Shown: positions 36,684 to 46,290 of the stretch, one piece after another
How the letters are laid out: every line of letters starts with the position of its first letter
Position numbering within the stretch: position 1 is the stretch's first letter
Assembly (NCBI RefSeq): GCF_024808665.1
Contig: NZ_JANUBZ010000008.1
Span: 62,001-126,000, forward strand
DNA from: Mucilaginibacter empetricola
GTDB taxonomy: Bacteria > Bacteroidota > Bacteroidia > Sphingobacteriales > Sphingobacteriaceae
DNA length: 64,000 bases
Direction of reading: 5' to 3'
The notes under the pieces: model-generated
What the model saw: the letters and a program-made list of their open reading frames with translations, nothing else
Told to the model about the DNA's origin: nothing
The model's database searches: none
Translations under genes and position numbers: made by a program

Positions 36684-39680
36684 TTATAGATCTACTTGTA
36701 AGCCTGCAAGGAATGTGCGTGTTTTTGGATAATAGTTATTCATATCCACACCAATAAACTGTCCGCTTGCCTGGTTATTAAGAGTCAAATTTAGCTCAGG
36801 ATCAACGCCTTTATATTTGGTAATGATAAACAGGTTGGTACCGGTAGTATAGATGCGCAAACCGTGTATATAATTACTTTGGATATTAAATTTATACGAT
36901 AGCGTTGCATTACTTAACCTGATGAACGTGCCATCTTCCAGATAACGGGAAGAGTATAAGTTAGCATTTACATCGGTAACAGGCTCGGTTAGTGTTATCA
37001 GCGGAACGTTATGTGTTGATGCTGATGATGGCGTGTTAAAATCTGCCAGTGAAGCATCCATTATTTTATTTCCACCCTGACCACGGAAGAAGAAACTAAA
37101 ACTAAACCTTTTATAATTAAGGTTGTTGCCCCAACCAAACGTGTAGGTTGGCTGTGCGCTGCCCTCGTAAGTACGGTCGGCACTGGTAGGTGTTGTTGTA
37201 GGTTGACCGTTGGCACCCAGGTAGGTAGATACCCCATTGGTCATGCCGATATATTTAAGGGTATAAAATTCGCCAAGCGGATAACCAGCCTTTATAATTG
37301 AAACAGTGGTTCCACTTTGGCCCGGACCTTCAGGATCACCGGCATAAATTGATGATATATTGTTGCCTAATGAAGTTATCTTATTTTTGTTAAAGGAGAT
37401 GTTGCCATAACTTTGCCATGTAAAATCTCTGGTTTTTACAGGGGTACCGCTCAAACTTATTTCAACCCCTTTATTGTCCATATTACCAACGTTAGCAACT
37501 AAATTATTTACTAAATAAGTAACTGTTGAAACCGGTTCATCATAGATCATATGACTTGTTTTTTTGTCATAAACATCAACCGAACCGCTTAACCTGCCTT
37601 GCAATATCGAAAAATCAACACCGGCATTTAACGTTGCAGTAGTTTCCCATTGCAAGTTTGGATTTGGATTTTGAGTAGGGCCAATAGCACCTATCCAGTT
37701 ACCGTTATAATAAAATGTACCGGTTGTACCGTATTCGGTTAAAGGCGTATAAGCATCAAAACCAAGAGCATTACCTGTTTCGCCATACCCTATACGAAGT
37801 TTAAGGTCGTTAAACAGGGTTTGCGATTTCATAAATGATTCATCGGTAATCCTCCATGCGCCGGATACTGCCGGGAAATATCCCCATTGATGGTTACTGC
37901 CGAATGCATTAGAACCATCGCGGCGTATGGAAGCCTGTAAAATATATTTACCAGCGTAGCTGTAGTTTAACCTTGAATAAAATGAGATTATACGCAATGT
38001 TTCATCCAGAAAACCGCCATAGTTAGGAACATAGCCGCTTGGAGCCGTTCCTAAAGCCAGATTGTAATAACTTGTAGCATCAGATACAAAGTTTTCATTG
38101 CTCGATTGAAAACCATTACCTGTTACAGTTTCGTCATACGAGTAGCCAAAAAGGGCTTTAAAATTATGCTTGTTATTCCAGGTGTGCTCATAGCTAAGGT
38201 AATTTTCAAATAGCTTTTTAGTATCCTCATCCTGTGAACGTGTTGCTACACCGCCAAGATTTTGGGCCAGCTCAGATGCTGAATTAAGATAGGTATTAGC
38301 TGTTGTATTTCTATCCTGATAAGCTACGTTTGCGTTGTATAACAAGCCAAAAGGTAATTGCAATTCGGCTTTTGCATTAGCCAGTAAAAGATTAACTTTT
38401 TGTGTATAAGTATTACTTTCTAGCAAACTCAATGGGTTATAGCCTAATACTAAAGTTGGATCATCGTAAAAAGAACCGTCGGCATTATAAACTGCACGGG
38501 TAGGCAGGTATTGTACTGCAGACCTGAACAGGTTAGGGTTAGCCCCGTTGGCGCTATACAAAGGGATATCATTTACAAAAAGATTTTGATTGGTTATTGA
38601 ATTACTTAGCGAAAAATCTAATTTCAATTTATCATTTAATGCTTTTTGCGATAAGTTAAGCCTGCCTATAAACCTGTTTAACCCGCTGGTTTTAACAATA
38701 CCCTGATCTTCCAGGTAGTTTATACTTCCGCCAAATACGGTTTTGTCTGTTCCGCCGCCAAACGATAAATTATGATTTTGAGAAAGCCCGCTGCTGCGTT
38801 CAATCTCATTTTCCCAGTTGGTGGTACCGTTGTTATTTGCCGGGGTAAGGCTTTGACCCGTTGCCGCCAAAAAGGTTCTTAATTGAGCCGCACTGGCTAC
38901 TTCAAACTGATTGGCTATTTTTTCCATCCCTGCATATGCATCATAGGTCATTCTTAACTGGCCGGGCTTAGCTCTTTTTGTTGTAACAATAATAACCCCG
39001 TTAGTGGCCCTGCTACCATAAATAGCCGCTGCCGAAGCATCTTTTAAAACATCGATAGAAACGATATCTGCCGGAGCAACAAGGGTAAAATCGGCATCGG
39101 GTACACCATCAATAACATAAAATGGGGATGACGCTGCCCCGGCCCGTAATGTTGAAGGTCCCCTGAGTGTAACGGTAGCTGTTCCGTTAGGATTACCATC
39201 ATTAGTGATGTTAAGGCCCGCTACCTTACCTTCCAGCAGGTCGGCTGGTGTGGCAACAACGCCTGCGTTAAAATCTTCGGCCTTTACAGTAGAAATGGCA
39301 CTTGTGAGCTGCCCTTTGGTAGTGGTGCCGTAACCTACTACAACCACCTCGTTAAGCGCTTTCTGATTTTCGGCAAGCGTTACTGTAATGTTGCTTTCGT
39401 CGCCAACAGTAAGTTCCTTTGTCTCGAAGCTTAAAAAGCGAAACTGTAATATGCTTCCCTTGGCTGCCTTAATAGAAAAGGCTCCGTTAACCGTTGTAGC
39501 TGTTGATGTGTTTGTACCCTTTACCTGTACAGTTACACCCGGCAGCGGGCTGCCTTGCGAATCTTTTACAATCCCTTTAACAACCCCGCTTTGCGCCCAG
39601 GCATTGTTAAAGCAAAAAAGCAGGAGCAAGATCCCAAACAGATACCTTGCCATGAATAATTTGTGTCTAATTGTTATCAT
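36684..39680 (-). CDS. SusC/RagA TonB-dependent outer-membrane transporter
   Basis: This 998-residue transporter has a signal peptide ending at NAWAQ (about residue 30); an internal ATG at 39653 (MARYLFG) is an alternative start. A carboxypeptidase-D-like domain follows (GIVKDSQGSPLPGVTVQVKG), then NEVVVVGYGTTTKGQL, the plug motif SPFYVIDGVPD and IDVLKDASAAAIYGSRATNGV. There is no STN domain. The start faces lacI across a 329-bp gap that carries a LacI-type operator and an inverted repeat. It pairs with the RagB/SusD 22 bp downstream. Confidence 0.95.
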   Translation of the reverse strand: MITIRHKLFMARYLFGILLLLFCFNNAWAQSGVVKGIVKDSQGSPLPGVTVQVKGTNTSTATTVNGAFSIKAAKGSILQFRFLSFETKELTVGDESNITVTLAENQKALNEVVVVGYGTTTKGQLTSAISTVKAEDFNAGVVATPADLLEGKVAGLNITNDGNPNGTATVTLRGPSTLRAGAASSPFYVIDGVPDADFTLVAPADIVSIDVLKDASAAAIYGSRATNGVIIVTTKRAKPGQLRMTYDAYAGMEKIANQFEVASAAQLRTFLAATGQSLTPANNNGTTNWENEIERSSGLSQNHNLSFGGGTDKTVFGGSINYLEDQGIVKTSGLNRFIGRLNLSQKALNDKLKLDFSLSNSITNQNLFVNDIPLYSANGANPNLFRSAVQYLPTRAVYNADGSFYDDPTLVLGYNPLSLLESNTYTQKVNLLLANAKAELQLPFGLLYNANVAYQDRNTTANTYLNSASELAQNLGGVATRSQDEDTKKLFENYLSYEHTWNNKHNFKALFGYSYDETVTGNGFQSSNENFVSDATSYYNLALGTAPSGYVPNYGGFLDETLRIISFYSRLNYSYAGKYILQASIRRDGSNAFGSNHQWGYFPAVSGAWRITDESFMKSQTLFNDLKLRIGYGETGNALGFDAYTPLTEYGTTGTFYYNGNWIGAIGPTQNPNPNLQWETTATLNAGVDFSILQGRLSGSVDVYDKKTSHMIYDEPVSTVTYLVNNLVANVGNMDNKGVEISLSGTPVKTRDFTWQSYGNISFNKNKITSLGNNISSIYAGDPEGPGQSGTTVSIIKAGYPLGEFYTLKYIGMTNGVSTYLGANGQPTTTPTSADRTYEGSAQPTYTFGWGNNLNYKRFSFSFFFRGQGGNKIMDASLADFNTPSSASTHNVPLITLTEPVTDVNANLYSSRYLEDGTFIRLSNATLSYKFNIQSNYIHGLRIYTTGTNLFIITKYKGVDPELNLTLNNQASGQFIGVDMNNYYPKTRTFLAGLQVDL

Positions 39681-40009
39681 ATTGGTTTGTTTTATTGGTG
39701 GCTTTGTTGTAGTTTAATTGTAGCTTTTTAATAATACTAAAAACGTTGCGTTATAATTGTCTTTTAAACACTTATAATTGTTAAAAAGACAATTATATCT
39801 TAATTGGTTGCAAACATTATCAAATTCAATTTTTAGGTTACCTGGAGATCATTTAAAGCCCATCTTTTTATGACATTTAAATTACCAAGTGATTAAAAGT
39901 GAAGATTTTTGAATTCGTTTTTATCAATTGGGCAAGATTTATTTACGTAAACGTTTACGGAAAAAACGTATATTACACACTTATAAACCAATGATGTGCA
40001 CTGTAATAA
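39681..40009. promoter_or_regulatory. Divergent susC/lacI control region
   Basis: This 329-bp AT-rich gap has no gene. It holds a perfect 14-bp inverted repeat TATAATTGTCTTTT (39752-39765) / AAAAGACAATTATA (39784-39797), with an extra direct copy of TTATAATTGT at 39772-39781, about 72 bp upstream of SusC. The LacI-type operator at 39942-39963 is nearer lacI. Confidence 0.6.
39942..39963. promoter_or_regulatory. Predicted LacI-family operator B (lacI/susC promoter)
   Basis: The core CGTAAACGTTTACG at 39946-39959 is a perfect 14-bp palindrome centred on CG, the LacI-family hallmark, and it extends to 22 bp with one mismatched pair. It lies 46 bp before the lacI ATG, suggesting autoregulation, and matches operator A at 20 of 22 positions. 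Confidence 0.85.
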
Positions 40010-41020
40010 ATGGGAGAAGTAAATATAAAAAAGCTTGCTTATGAGCTGAATTTATCGGCAGCAACTGTTTCACGGGCGCTGAGAGACAGTCATGAGATCA
40101 GTGCAGAAACAAAAATGAGGGTGCTTGAAATGGCCAAAAGACTCAATTATGAGCCTAATCCATTCGCCAGCAGCCTTCGTCACCAAAAAAGCAAAACTAT
40201 TGCAGTAATAGTACCTGAAATTGCCAATAATTTTTTTTCGCTTGCCATTAACGGTATTGAAGAAGTGGCACGTGAACGTGATTATCATGTATTGATTTAC
40301 CAGACACATGAGAGCAGTAAAATTGAAACATCTTTTCTGATGCGCCTTTTAAGTGGCCGGGTTGATGGTATTTTAATATCCCTTGCCAGCGAAGCTGTGG
40401 ATAAGGAGAATTTTAAAGAAGTAAGCAAAAAATTACCAATAGTATTTTTTGATAGGGTACATGACGATATAGAAGGGGTGAAGATTACAACCGATGATTA
40501 TGATAGCACCTATAATGCAGTACAGCATCTTGTTGAAAATGGTTGTAAAAGAATAGGGTATTTGCGGGCCCTGGATACTTTATCAACAGGGAAAAAGAGA
40601 ATGCAGGGCTACCTTGACGCTTTAAAAGACAATAATTTCCCTGAAGAACCCGCTTTGGTGATGATAGAGGGGGAGAAAAAAGATCAAAGGTATTCGCTTA
40701 TAAAAAGTTTTATTGAAGAACAGAAGCCCGATGGCATATTATCTTCTATAGAAGAACTCGCCATGCCTTGTTACTATGCCTGTAAGGAAGTGGGCCTAAA
40801 TATACCTAAGGATTTAAAACTCATCAGTTTTTCAAATCTTACCCATGCAGAGTTGCTCAACCCATCGCTTACTACTATTAACCAACCTGCTTTTGAAATA
40901 GGTGTTGAGGCAGCAGGTATTTTATTTAAAATATTTAATAAGCGATGGTATGAGTTTAATGAAACTATTGTATTAAAATCCAACCTGATAAAAAGAGAAT
41001 CAACAAGGGGCAACTTTTAA
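40010..41020 (+). CDS. LacI-family transcriptional regulator
   Basis: This 336-residue regulator has an N-terminal helix-turn-helix (IKKLAYELNLSAATVSRALR) and hinge helix (YEPNPFASSLR). A periplasmic-binding-protein-like effector domain follows, with TIAVIVPEIANNFF, LLSGRVDGILISLA and the closing NQPAFEIGVEAAGILF. It is divergent from susC and preceded by a matching palindrome. A second copy of that palindrome lies before the symporter-MIOX genes 10 kb away, so the regulon probably includes inositol uptake and oxidation, lacI itself and perhaps the SusC/SusD. The effector is unknown; inositol or a derived sugar is the natural guess. Confidence 0.94.
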   Translation: MGEVNIKKLAYELNLSAATVSRALRDSHEISAETKMRVLEMAKRLNYEPNPFASSLRHQKSKTIAVIVPEIANNFFSLAINGIEEVARERDYHVLIYQTHESSKIETSFLMRLLSGRVDGILISLASEAVDKENFKEVSKKLPIVFFDRVHDDIEGVKITTDDYDSTYNAVQHLVENGCKRIGYLRALDTLSTGKKRMQGYLDALKDNNFPEEPALVMIEGEKKDQRYSLIKSFIEEQKPDGILSSIEELAMPCYYACKEVGLNIPKDLKLISFSNLTHAELLNPSLTTINQPAFEIGVEAAGILFKIFNKRWYEFNETIVLKSNLIKRESTRGNF

Positions 41021-41025
41021 TGAGA

Positions 41026-41056
41026 GCCCTAAACAACATTTTACGCTGTTTAGGGC
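41026..41056. terminator. Convergent hairpin between lacI and GH43
   Basis: GCCCTAAACA (41026-41035) pairs with TGTTTAGGGC (41047-41056). It sits between converging genes just after the lacI stop. T-tracts are weak on both strands. Confidence 0.6.
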
Positions 41057-41073
41057 AAAATAACATCTGCCAC

Positions 41074-42078
41074 CTATTTATCAAACTGCCTGACGCCGCC
41101 GGTAGAAACTTTTAAAATATTGCCTTTCATATCAAAGTTCAGGCTATCCAAACATAGTTGTCGCAGTACGTACGCTTTTTTTTGAGGGTATATTTTGTGG
41201 TATAAAATATAATCCTGGCCTTTTTCGCGAAAAACGGTGTGGTGGCCAGGGCCTATTACAGCGCTATCAGCCTTGGTTTCCAATATCTTCCAGTCGTTTC
41301 CTTCAATAAATGGGCCCAATGGCGATGTGCCTATCGCATAGCCAACACAATAGGTGGCGTCTGTAGCCTTTCCGTTTGAAAACATCAGATAATATTTGTT
41401 ATGCCATTTACGCATCAAAGGGGCCTCAAAATAATGCGGAGTGGTAACGTCTATCGGGGTTCCGTCAAAGGTCTTCATATCGGCCTTTAGCTTTACGGCC
41501 ATACAGTGACCGTTTATCCAATTATATCCCGACCCCCAGTACAGATATGCTTGCCCGTCATCATCAATAAAACACTCTGGGTCAATATTATGAACAAGCG
41601 GAAAATCAGTGTATTTTATTAAAGGAGTATTATCCGTTTTAAGGTTTTTCCAGGGACCCAACGGCTTATCACTTACACCAGCCCATATTTCGCTGCCAAC
41701 AGCAACATACATATAAAATTTATTATCTTTTCCCTTTACAACACATGGCGCCCATACCATAGATGTGTTGGAGGTTGGGCTTGTGCAGGCTTGTTTGGAT
41801 GGCCAGTTAATATGTTGCTGATTGAATTTTACAAAGTCTGTTGTAGTAAAAACGCCAAGTTCGCTGCCACCCCAGGGATCTATCGTGGCATAGATATAGA
41901 AAACTCCTTTATCTTTAATAATAGTTGGATCGGCAAAATAGCCCGGCAATACAGGATTTGATATTTTATTGACCGCAACCTGGCCTTCAACTTTACCAAA
42001 GGCCAATAAGCAAAGTATGCCGGTTAAAACATTCAAAAGTAATGGTTTCCGTTTTTGAAAGATTGATCCGAAATTCAT
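41074..42078 (-). CDS. GH43 glycosidase, probable arabinofuranosidase/xylosidase, secreted
   Basis: This 334-residue five-bladed beta-propeller enzyme has a signal segment ending near VEGQ. The three GH43 catalytic carboxylates are visible: base Asp50 in GYFADPTI, pKa modulator Asp166 in HNIDPECFIDDDG and acid Glu218 in HYFEAPLMRK. It consists of a single domain without a carbohydrate-binding module. It lies downstream of the araBDA operon and its terminator on the same strand, so alpha-L-arabinofuranosidase activity is favoured. A GH43 enzyme trims the terminal alpha-arabinose of extensin oligosaccharides in Bifidobacterium, which would complement the GH127/146 enzyme here; xylosidase or galactosidase activity is possible. 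Confidence 0.88.
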   Translation of the reverse strand: MNFGSIFQKRKPLLLNVLTGILCLLAFGKVEGQVAVNKISNPVLPGYFADPTIIKDKGVFYIYATIDPWGGSELGVFTTTDFVKFNQQHINWPSKQACTSPTSNTSMVWAPCVVKGKDNKFYMYVAVGSEIWAGVSDKPLGPWKNLKTDNTPLIKYTDFPLVHNIDPECFIDDDGQAYLYWGSGYNWINGHCMAVKLKADMKTFDGTPIDVTTPHYFEAPLMRKWHNKYYLMFSNGKATDATYCVGYAIGTSPLGPFIEGNDWKILETKADSAVIGPGHHTVFREKGQDYILYHKIYPQKKAYVLRQLCLDSLNFDMKGNILKVSTGGVRQFDK

Positions 42079-42144
42079 AAAAGCTGGATTTATGTTACCA
42101 ATATTTAACGTAAAGCGGTGTAAACAGTAGCAGGATTAGCTTAA

Positions 42145-42186
42145 AAAGGCCGAAAATTCAACATCCCATCGGAATTTCCGGCCTTT
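42145..42186 (-). terminator. Terminator of the araBDA operon
   Basis: AAAGGCCG (42145-42152) pairs with CGGCCTTT (42179-42186), and an inner AAATTC/GAATTT extends the stem past one mismatch. Read on the - strand it ends in a T-tract, 18 bp after the araA stop. Confidence 0.85.
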
Positions 42187-42203
42187 GGTTTTTTGTTTAC
42201 AAA

Positions 42204-43694
42204 TTACTTATAAGCTACCTCATTCCACAGTAATTCATTGCGGAACTGATCAAGTTTTGTGTCTTTGCCAATCCGTAAAAACTCTATACCTGCCATGTCG
42301 GCAAAATCTTGCAAATGCGCCGCTGTTAAATTTTGACTATATGCGGTATGATGTGCACCGCCTGCATAGATCCATGCTGCGCATCCGGTTTTCATATCAG
42401 GTAGAGGCCTCCAAAGTACGCGGGCAACAGGCAGTTTAGGCAAATCATGTTGTGGTTCAACTGCTTCCACCTCGTTAATCAATAACCTGAAACGATTGCC
42501 CATATCAATAATAGAGGCGTTCAAGGCGCTACCGCCCGATACATTAAATACCAAACGGGCGGGATCAGCTTTGCCACCTATCCCCAATGGGTGAACTTCG
42601 AGCTTTGGTTTGCCGTTTGCCAATGAAGCATCAATTTCCAGCATATGCGAACCTAAAACCAACATATTATCTTTGTCAAAATGATAGGTGTAATCTTCCA
42701 TAAAAGCATTGCCGCCTTTAAGGCCACTTCCCATTACTTTAAAAGCACGCACCAGGGCGGCCGTTTTCCAGTCGCCTTCACCTGCAAAGCCATAACCCTC
42801 GGCCATCAGGCGCTGGGCAGCAATGCCGGGCAGTTGTATCATACCATACAGGTCTTCAAAAGTATCTGTAAAGCCTTTAAAGCCGCCTTTTTGTAAAAAG
42901 TTACGCAGGCCCAGTTCAATTTTAGCGGCTTCGTATACCGATGAGTGTCTTTCGCCACCCTTAAGCAAAGCTGCTTCCATGGTATAAGCTGCTTCATATT
43001 CAGTTATCAGGGCATCAATTGCTTCGGTGCTTACTTTATTAATTTCGGCAACCAGATCGCCAATGCCGTAAGTGTTAACTGCGTAGCCAAATTTTAGCTC
43101 AGCTTCAACCTTATCGCCTTCGGTAACGGCTACGTAACGCATGTTATCGCCAAAGCGGGCAAATTTGGCACCTTGCCAGTCATGCCATCCGGCAGCGGCG
43201 CGGGTCCAGGTATTGATGTCTTCCAATACTTCGTTATCCTGCCAGTGACCAACCACTACTTTGCTTTTTTTGCGCATCCGCGAAACCATAAAGCCGAATT
43301 CGCGGTCGCCGTGGGCGCTTTGATTAAGATTCATAAAATCCATATCTATGGAACTCCACGGGATATCGCGATTAAATTGCGTATGCAAGTGTAACATCGG
43401 CTTTTGTAGAATATTTAAACCGCGAATCCACATTTTAGCCGGCGAAAAGGTATGCATCCAGGTAATTATACCAATGCAATTTGATGTAGTATTGGCTTCC
43501 TGTATGGTATTGTAAATTTCTTCGGGAGTTTTAACAACGGGTTTATAAACTATACGTACCGGTATTTGCGGTGCGTTATCAAGCCCTTTTGCAATTTGTT
43601 GCGAGTGTTCGGCAACTAATTTTAAGGTTTCTTCGCCGTACAGATGCTGGCTGCCGGTGATAAACCATATTTCATATGTTTTTAAATCGATCAT
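42204..43694 (-). CDS. araA: L-arabinose isomerase
   Basis: This 496-residue cytoplasmic enzyme converts L-arabinose to L-ribulose. It has the family's N-terminal [28 protein letters not shown], and metal-site regions [38 protein letters not shown] and GGAHHTAYS, which carry the two Glu and two His ligands. Length matches E. coli AraA (500). It is the last gene of araB-araD-araA on the - strand, 83 bp after araD, and is followed by a terminator. It would process arabinose released by the GH43 and GH127/146 enzymes. Confidence 0.97.
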   Translation of the reverse strand: MIDLKTYEIWFITGSQHLYGEETLKLVAEHSQQIAKGLDNAPQIPVRIVYKPVVKTPEEIYNTIQEANTTSNCIGIITWMHTFSPAKMWIRGLNILQKPMLHLHTQFNRDIPWSSIDMDFMNLNQSAHGDREFGFMVSRMRKKSKVVVGHWQDNEVLEDINTWTRAAAGWHDWQGAKFARFGDNMRYVAVTEGDKVEAELKFGYAVNTYGIGDLVAEINKVSTEAIDALITEYEAAYTMEAALLKGGERHSSVYEAAKIELGLRNFLQKGGFKGFTDTFEDLYGMIQLPGIAAQRLMAEGYGFAGEGDWKTAALVRAFKVMGSGLKGGNAFMEDYTYHFDKDNMLVLGSHMLEIDASLANGKPKLEVHPLGIGGKADPARLVFNVSGGSALNASIIDMGNRFRLLINEVEAVEPQHDLPKLPVARVLWRPLPDMKTGCAAWIYAGGAHHTAYSQNLTAAHLQDFADMAGIEFLRIGKDTKLDQFRNELLWNEVAYK

Positions 43695-43777
43695 TATATA
43701 TTGAATGAGTTTGTGGGTTTTTAAGTTAGTTAGCGAATTGAGGAATTACGAATGAACTATTGAACCAATTAATCAAA

Positions 43778-44476
43778 TTATTGGCCGTAATAAGAATCCG
43801 GCCCATGTTTGCGGTCGTAATGTTTTTTTATAAGTGCCTCTTTAAGTTTTACCGCGTTTGGGTTTATTTGTTCTGTCAATAAAGCCATTTTGGCTACTGA
43901 TTCCAGCACTGCGCTATTGTAAACCGCCTTGGCTGCTGTTTTCGCCCAGGTAAATGGGGCATGGTTGCCTACCAATATCATTTCTATATCGATATAGCTT
44001 AGCCCTTTTTCTTTTAAGCAGTTAATGATCTGGTACCCGGTTTCGTGTTCGTAATTGCCTTTTATCATTTCATTGTTCATGGGGGCGGCACAGGGAATAT
44101 CCACCGTAAGGTGATCGGCATGTGTAGTGCCATAGATGGGAATATCCCTTTGTGATTGTGCCCATGCGGTAGCATAGGTAGAATGTGTATGAACAATACC
44201 GCCTATATTGCTCCAGTTTTTGTAAAGCACAGCATGTGTTTTGGTGTCGGAGGATGGCCTTAAATCGCCTTCGATAACATTGCCGTCAAAATCTACCACC
44301 ACCATTTCTTCGGTACTGAGTTGGTGATATGGTACGCCGCTTGGTTTTATGGCAAATGCGTTTAAACTTCTGTCTGCCGCACTTACATTGCCAAAGGTAA
44401 ACAGCACCAGGCCCAGTTTTGGGAGCTGCATATTTGCCTCAAAGGCCTCTTGTTTAATGTGTTGATATTGGCTCAT
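43778..44476 (-). CDS. araD: L-ribulose-5-phosphate 4-epimerase
   Basis: This 232-residue class II aldolase-fold enzyme makes D-xylulose 5-phosphate from L-ribulose 5-phosphate. The zinc ligands sit in GGIVHTHSTYATAW (HxH) and LVGNHAPFTW. The substrate loop AIKPSGVPY and the C-terminal HGPDSYYGQ are characteristic of AraD. It begins 3 bp after the araB stop, which implies translational coupling. Confidence 0.97.
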   Translation of the reverse strand: MSQYQHIKQEAFEANMQLPKLGLVLFTFGNVSAADRSLNAFAIKPSGVPYHQLSTEEMVVVDFDGNVIEGDLRPSSDTKTHAVLYKNWSNIGGIVHTHSTYATAWAQSQRDIPIYGTTHADHLTVDIPCAAPMNNEMIKGNYEHETGYQIINCLKEKGLSYIDIEMILVGNHAPFTWAKTAAKAVYNSAVLESVAKMALLTEQINPNAVKLKEALIKKHYDRKHGPDSYYGQ

Positions 44477-44479
44477 TAT

Positions 44480-46189
44480 TTAAGAGATTAGTTTATTGTA
44501 AAGTAATGATTGTGGCTTAAGCTGTAATTCAATAAAATTGCCGAGGCTTTTATATTGTACAAAACGTTTAGTATAAGTTTCGCTAAGCTGTTTATTGGGT
44601 TGATATTCTACATCAAAGCCCTTGCCCATAGCAACCATGGCATCTTCAACGGTTGGATAAATGTCTGCAACAACGGCCGCAAACATAGCAGCTCCTAAGG
44701 CACAGGTATGTTCAAACTGGTGGATACGGATAGGCATCCCTAACACATCGGCCATCATTTGCATAATAAATGGCGATTTTTTGGCTACGCCACCAATACC
44801 TATAATTCCTTTAACCGGAATCCCTTCGGTAATAAAGCGGTCGACAATACTTTTTGCACCAAAGCAGGTAGCCTCTGCCAGCGAGCGGAATATTTTAGGA
44901 GCATCACTGCCCAGACTTAAACCGGTAATTGCACCTTTCAGGGTTTGATCCGCATCTGGTGTTCGGCGGCCGTTAAACCAGTCAACTGCTAACTCGCTTT
45001 CTTCGTCAAAAGGCAGTAGCTGCGCTTGCCTGCTTAATTCGGGAATAATGCGGTCGCGTATTTCGTTTTTTAATGCTTGCGCAGTTTGAGCGTCAATAAG
45101 CGACGAATTTGTAAGCAGATTATCTAAGGGCCAGGAAATCATATTTTTAAACCAGGCATAAGTATCGCCAAATGCTGATTGTCCGGCCTCAAGCCCCGTC
45201 ATGCCAGGAATAACGGAGCCATTTACCTGTCCACAGATACCTTTTACCAGTTTTCCCCGCATTTCTGCAGTAGGGGCAACCAATATATCGCAGGTTGATG
45301 TACCCATTACCTTGCTCAGGTGATAAGGCTCAATCTGACCACCTACAGCACCCATATGTGCGTCAAATGCGCCAACGCCAACGGCCACTTCTTCGGTAAG
45401 GCCTAAACGTTGGGCCCACTCTTTACTTAAGTACCCTGCTTTTTTATCGGAGGTATAAGTTTCCGTAAATAATCTTGAGGTAAAACCCTTTAATACGGGA
45501 TCAAGTGACGAGAAAAATTCATCGGGCGGTAAACCGCCAAATTCTTCGGCCCATAATGCTTTATGACCAGCGGAACACCGGCCTCTCCTAATCTGGTTTG
45601 CATCATCGCCTCCGGTTAGTAAAAACGGAATCCAATCGCAATGTTCAACCCATGAGTAACAGGCATTGCGAACTTGTTCATCAGCTCTTAAAATGTGCAA
45701 TAGTTTAGCCCAAAACCATTCTGACGAATAAATTCCACCCACATATTTAAGGTAATTGGTCTCAAATTTTGTGGCGTGTTCATTAATCTGTGCTGCTTCG
45801 TTAACAGCTGTGTGATCCTTCCATAAAATAAACATGGCATTAGGATTATTTTCAAAATCGGGCCTTAAAGCCAGGGGTTTTCCGGATGCATCAACAGCAA
45901 CAGGCGATGAGCCGGTTGTATCAACCGATAAGCCTTTTACTGCATTGGCTATATTACTGCCACCGGCTTTTTTAAGGCAATCTTTAATGGTAAATTCTAA
46001 TCCTTCTATATAATCGAGCGGATGTTGCCTGAATTGGTTTTCGGCGGCGTTACAATATAAGCCATCGCGCCATCGCGGATAATTAAATACGGATGATGCT
46101 ATTTCCTGGCCATTTAATGCATTGATGAGGACAGAGCGAACAGAGTCGGACCCATAGTCAACCCCAATCACAAATTGATCATTATTCAT
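44480..46189 (-). CDS. araB: L-ribulokinase
   Basis: This 569-residue FGGY-family sugar kinase phosphorylates L-ribulose. It has the N-terminal FVIGVDYGSDSVRSVLI phosphate loop, the YPRWRDGLYC region, GLSVDTTGSSPVAVD, FDAHMGAVGGQI and the C-terminal GIGGVAKKSPFIMQMMADVLG ATP-binding motif. Length fits AraB (566 in E. coli). It is first in araB-araD-araA, 101 bp after the Nudix regulator gene, and that AT-rich gap likely contains the operon promoter and operator. Confidence 0.97.
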   Translation of the reverse strand: MNNDQFVIGVDYGSDSVRSVLINALNGQEIASSVFNYPRWRDGLYCNAAENQFRQHPLDYIEGLEFTIKDCLKKAGGSNIANAVKGLSVDTTGSSPVAVDASGKPLALRPDFENNPNAMFILWKDHTAVNEAAQINEHATKFETNYLKYVGGIYSSEWFWAKLLHILRADEQVRNACYSWVEHCDWIPFLLTGGDDANQIRRGRCSAGHKALWAEEFGGLPPDEFFSSLDPVLKGFTSRLFTETYTSDKKAGYLSKEWAQRLGLTEEVAVGVGAFDAHMGAVGGQIEPYHLSKVMGTSTCDILVAPTAEMRGKLVKGICGQVNGSVIPGMTGLEAGQSAFGDTYAWFKNMISWPLDNLLTNSSLIDAQTAQALKNEIRDRIIPELSRQAQLLPFDEESELAVDWFNGRRTPDADQTLKGAITGLSLGSDAPKIFRSLAEATCFGAKSIVDRFITEGIPVKGIIGIGGVAKKSPFIMQMMADVLGMPIRIHQFEHTCALGAAMFAAVVADIYPTVEDAMVAMGKGFDVEYQPNKQLSETYTKRFVQYKSLGNFIELQLKPQSLLYNKLIS

Positions 46190-46290
46190 ATTAGGTTTTA
46201 TAATTATTGTTAAAATAACATTTATTTTTTTTTACAAAAAGAAATTTAATTTAAAAACATTTTAAAATTAATAAGACCGATTCGGATTTT

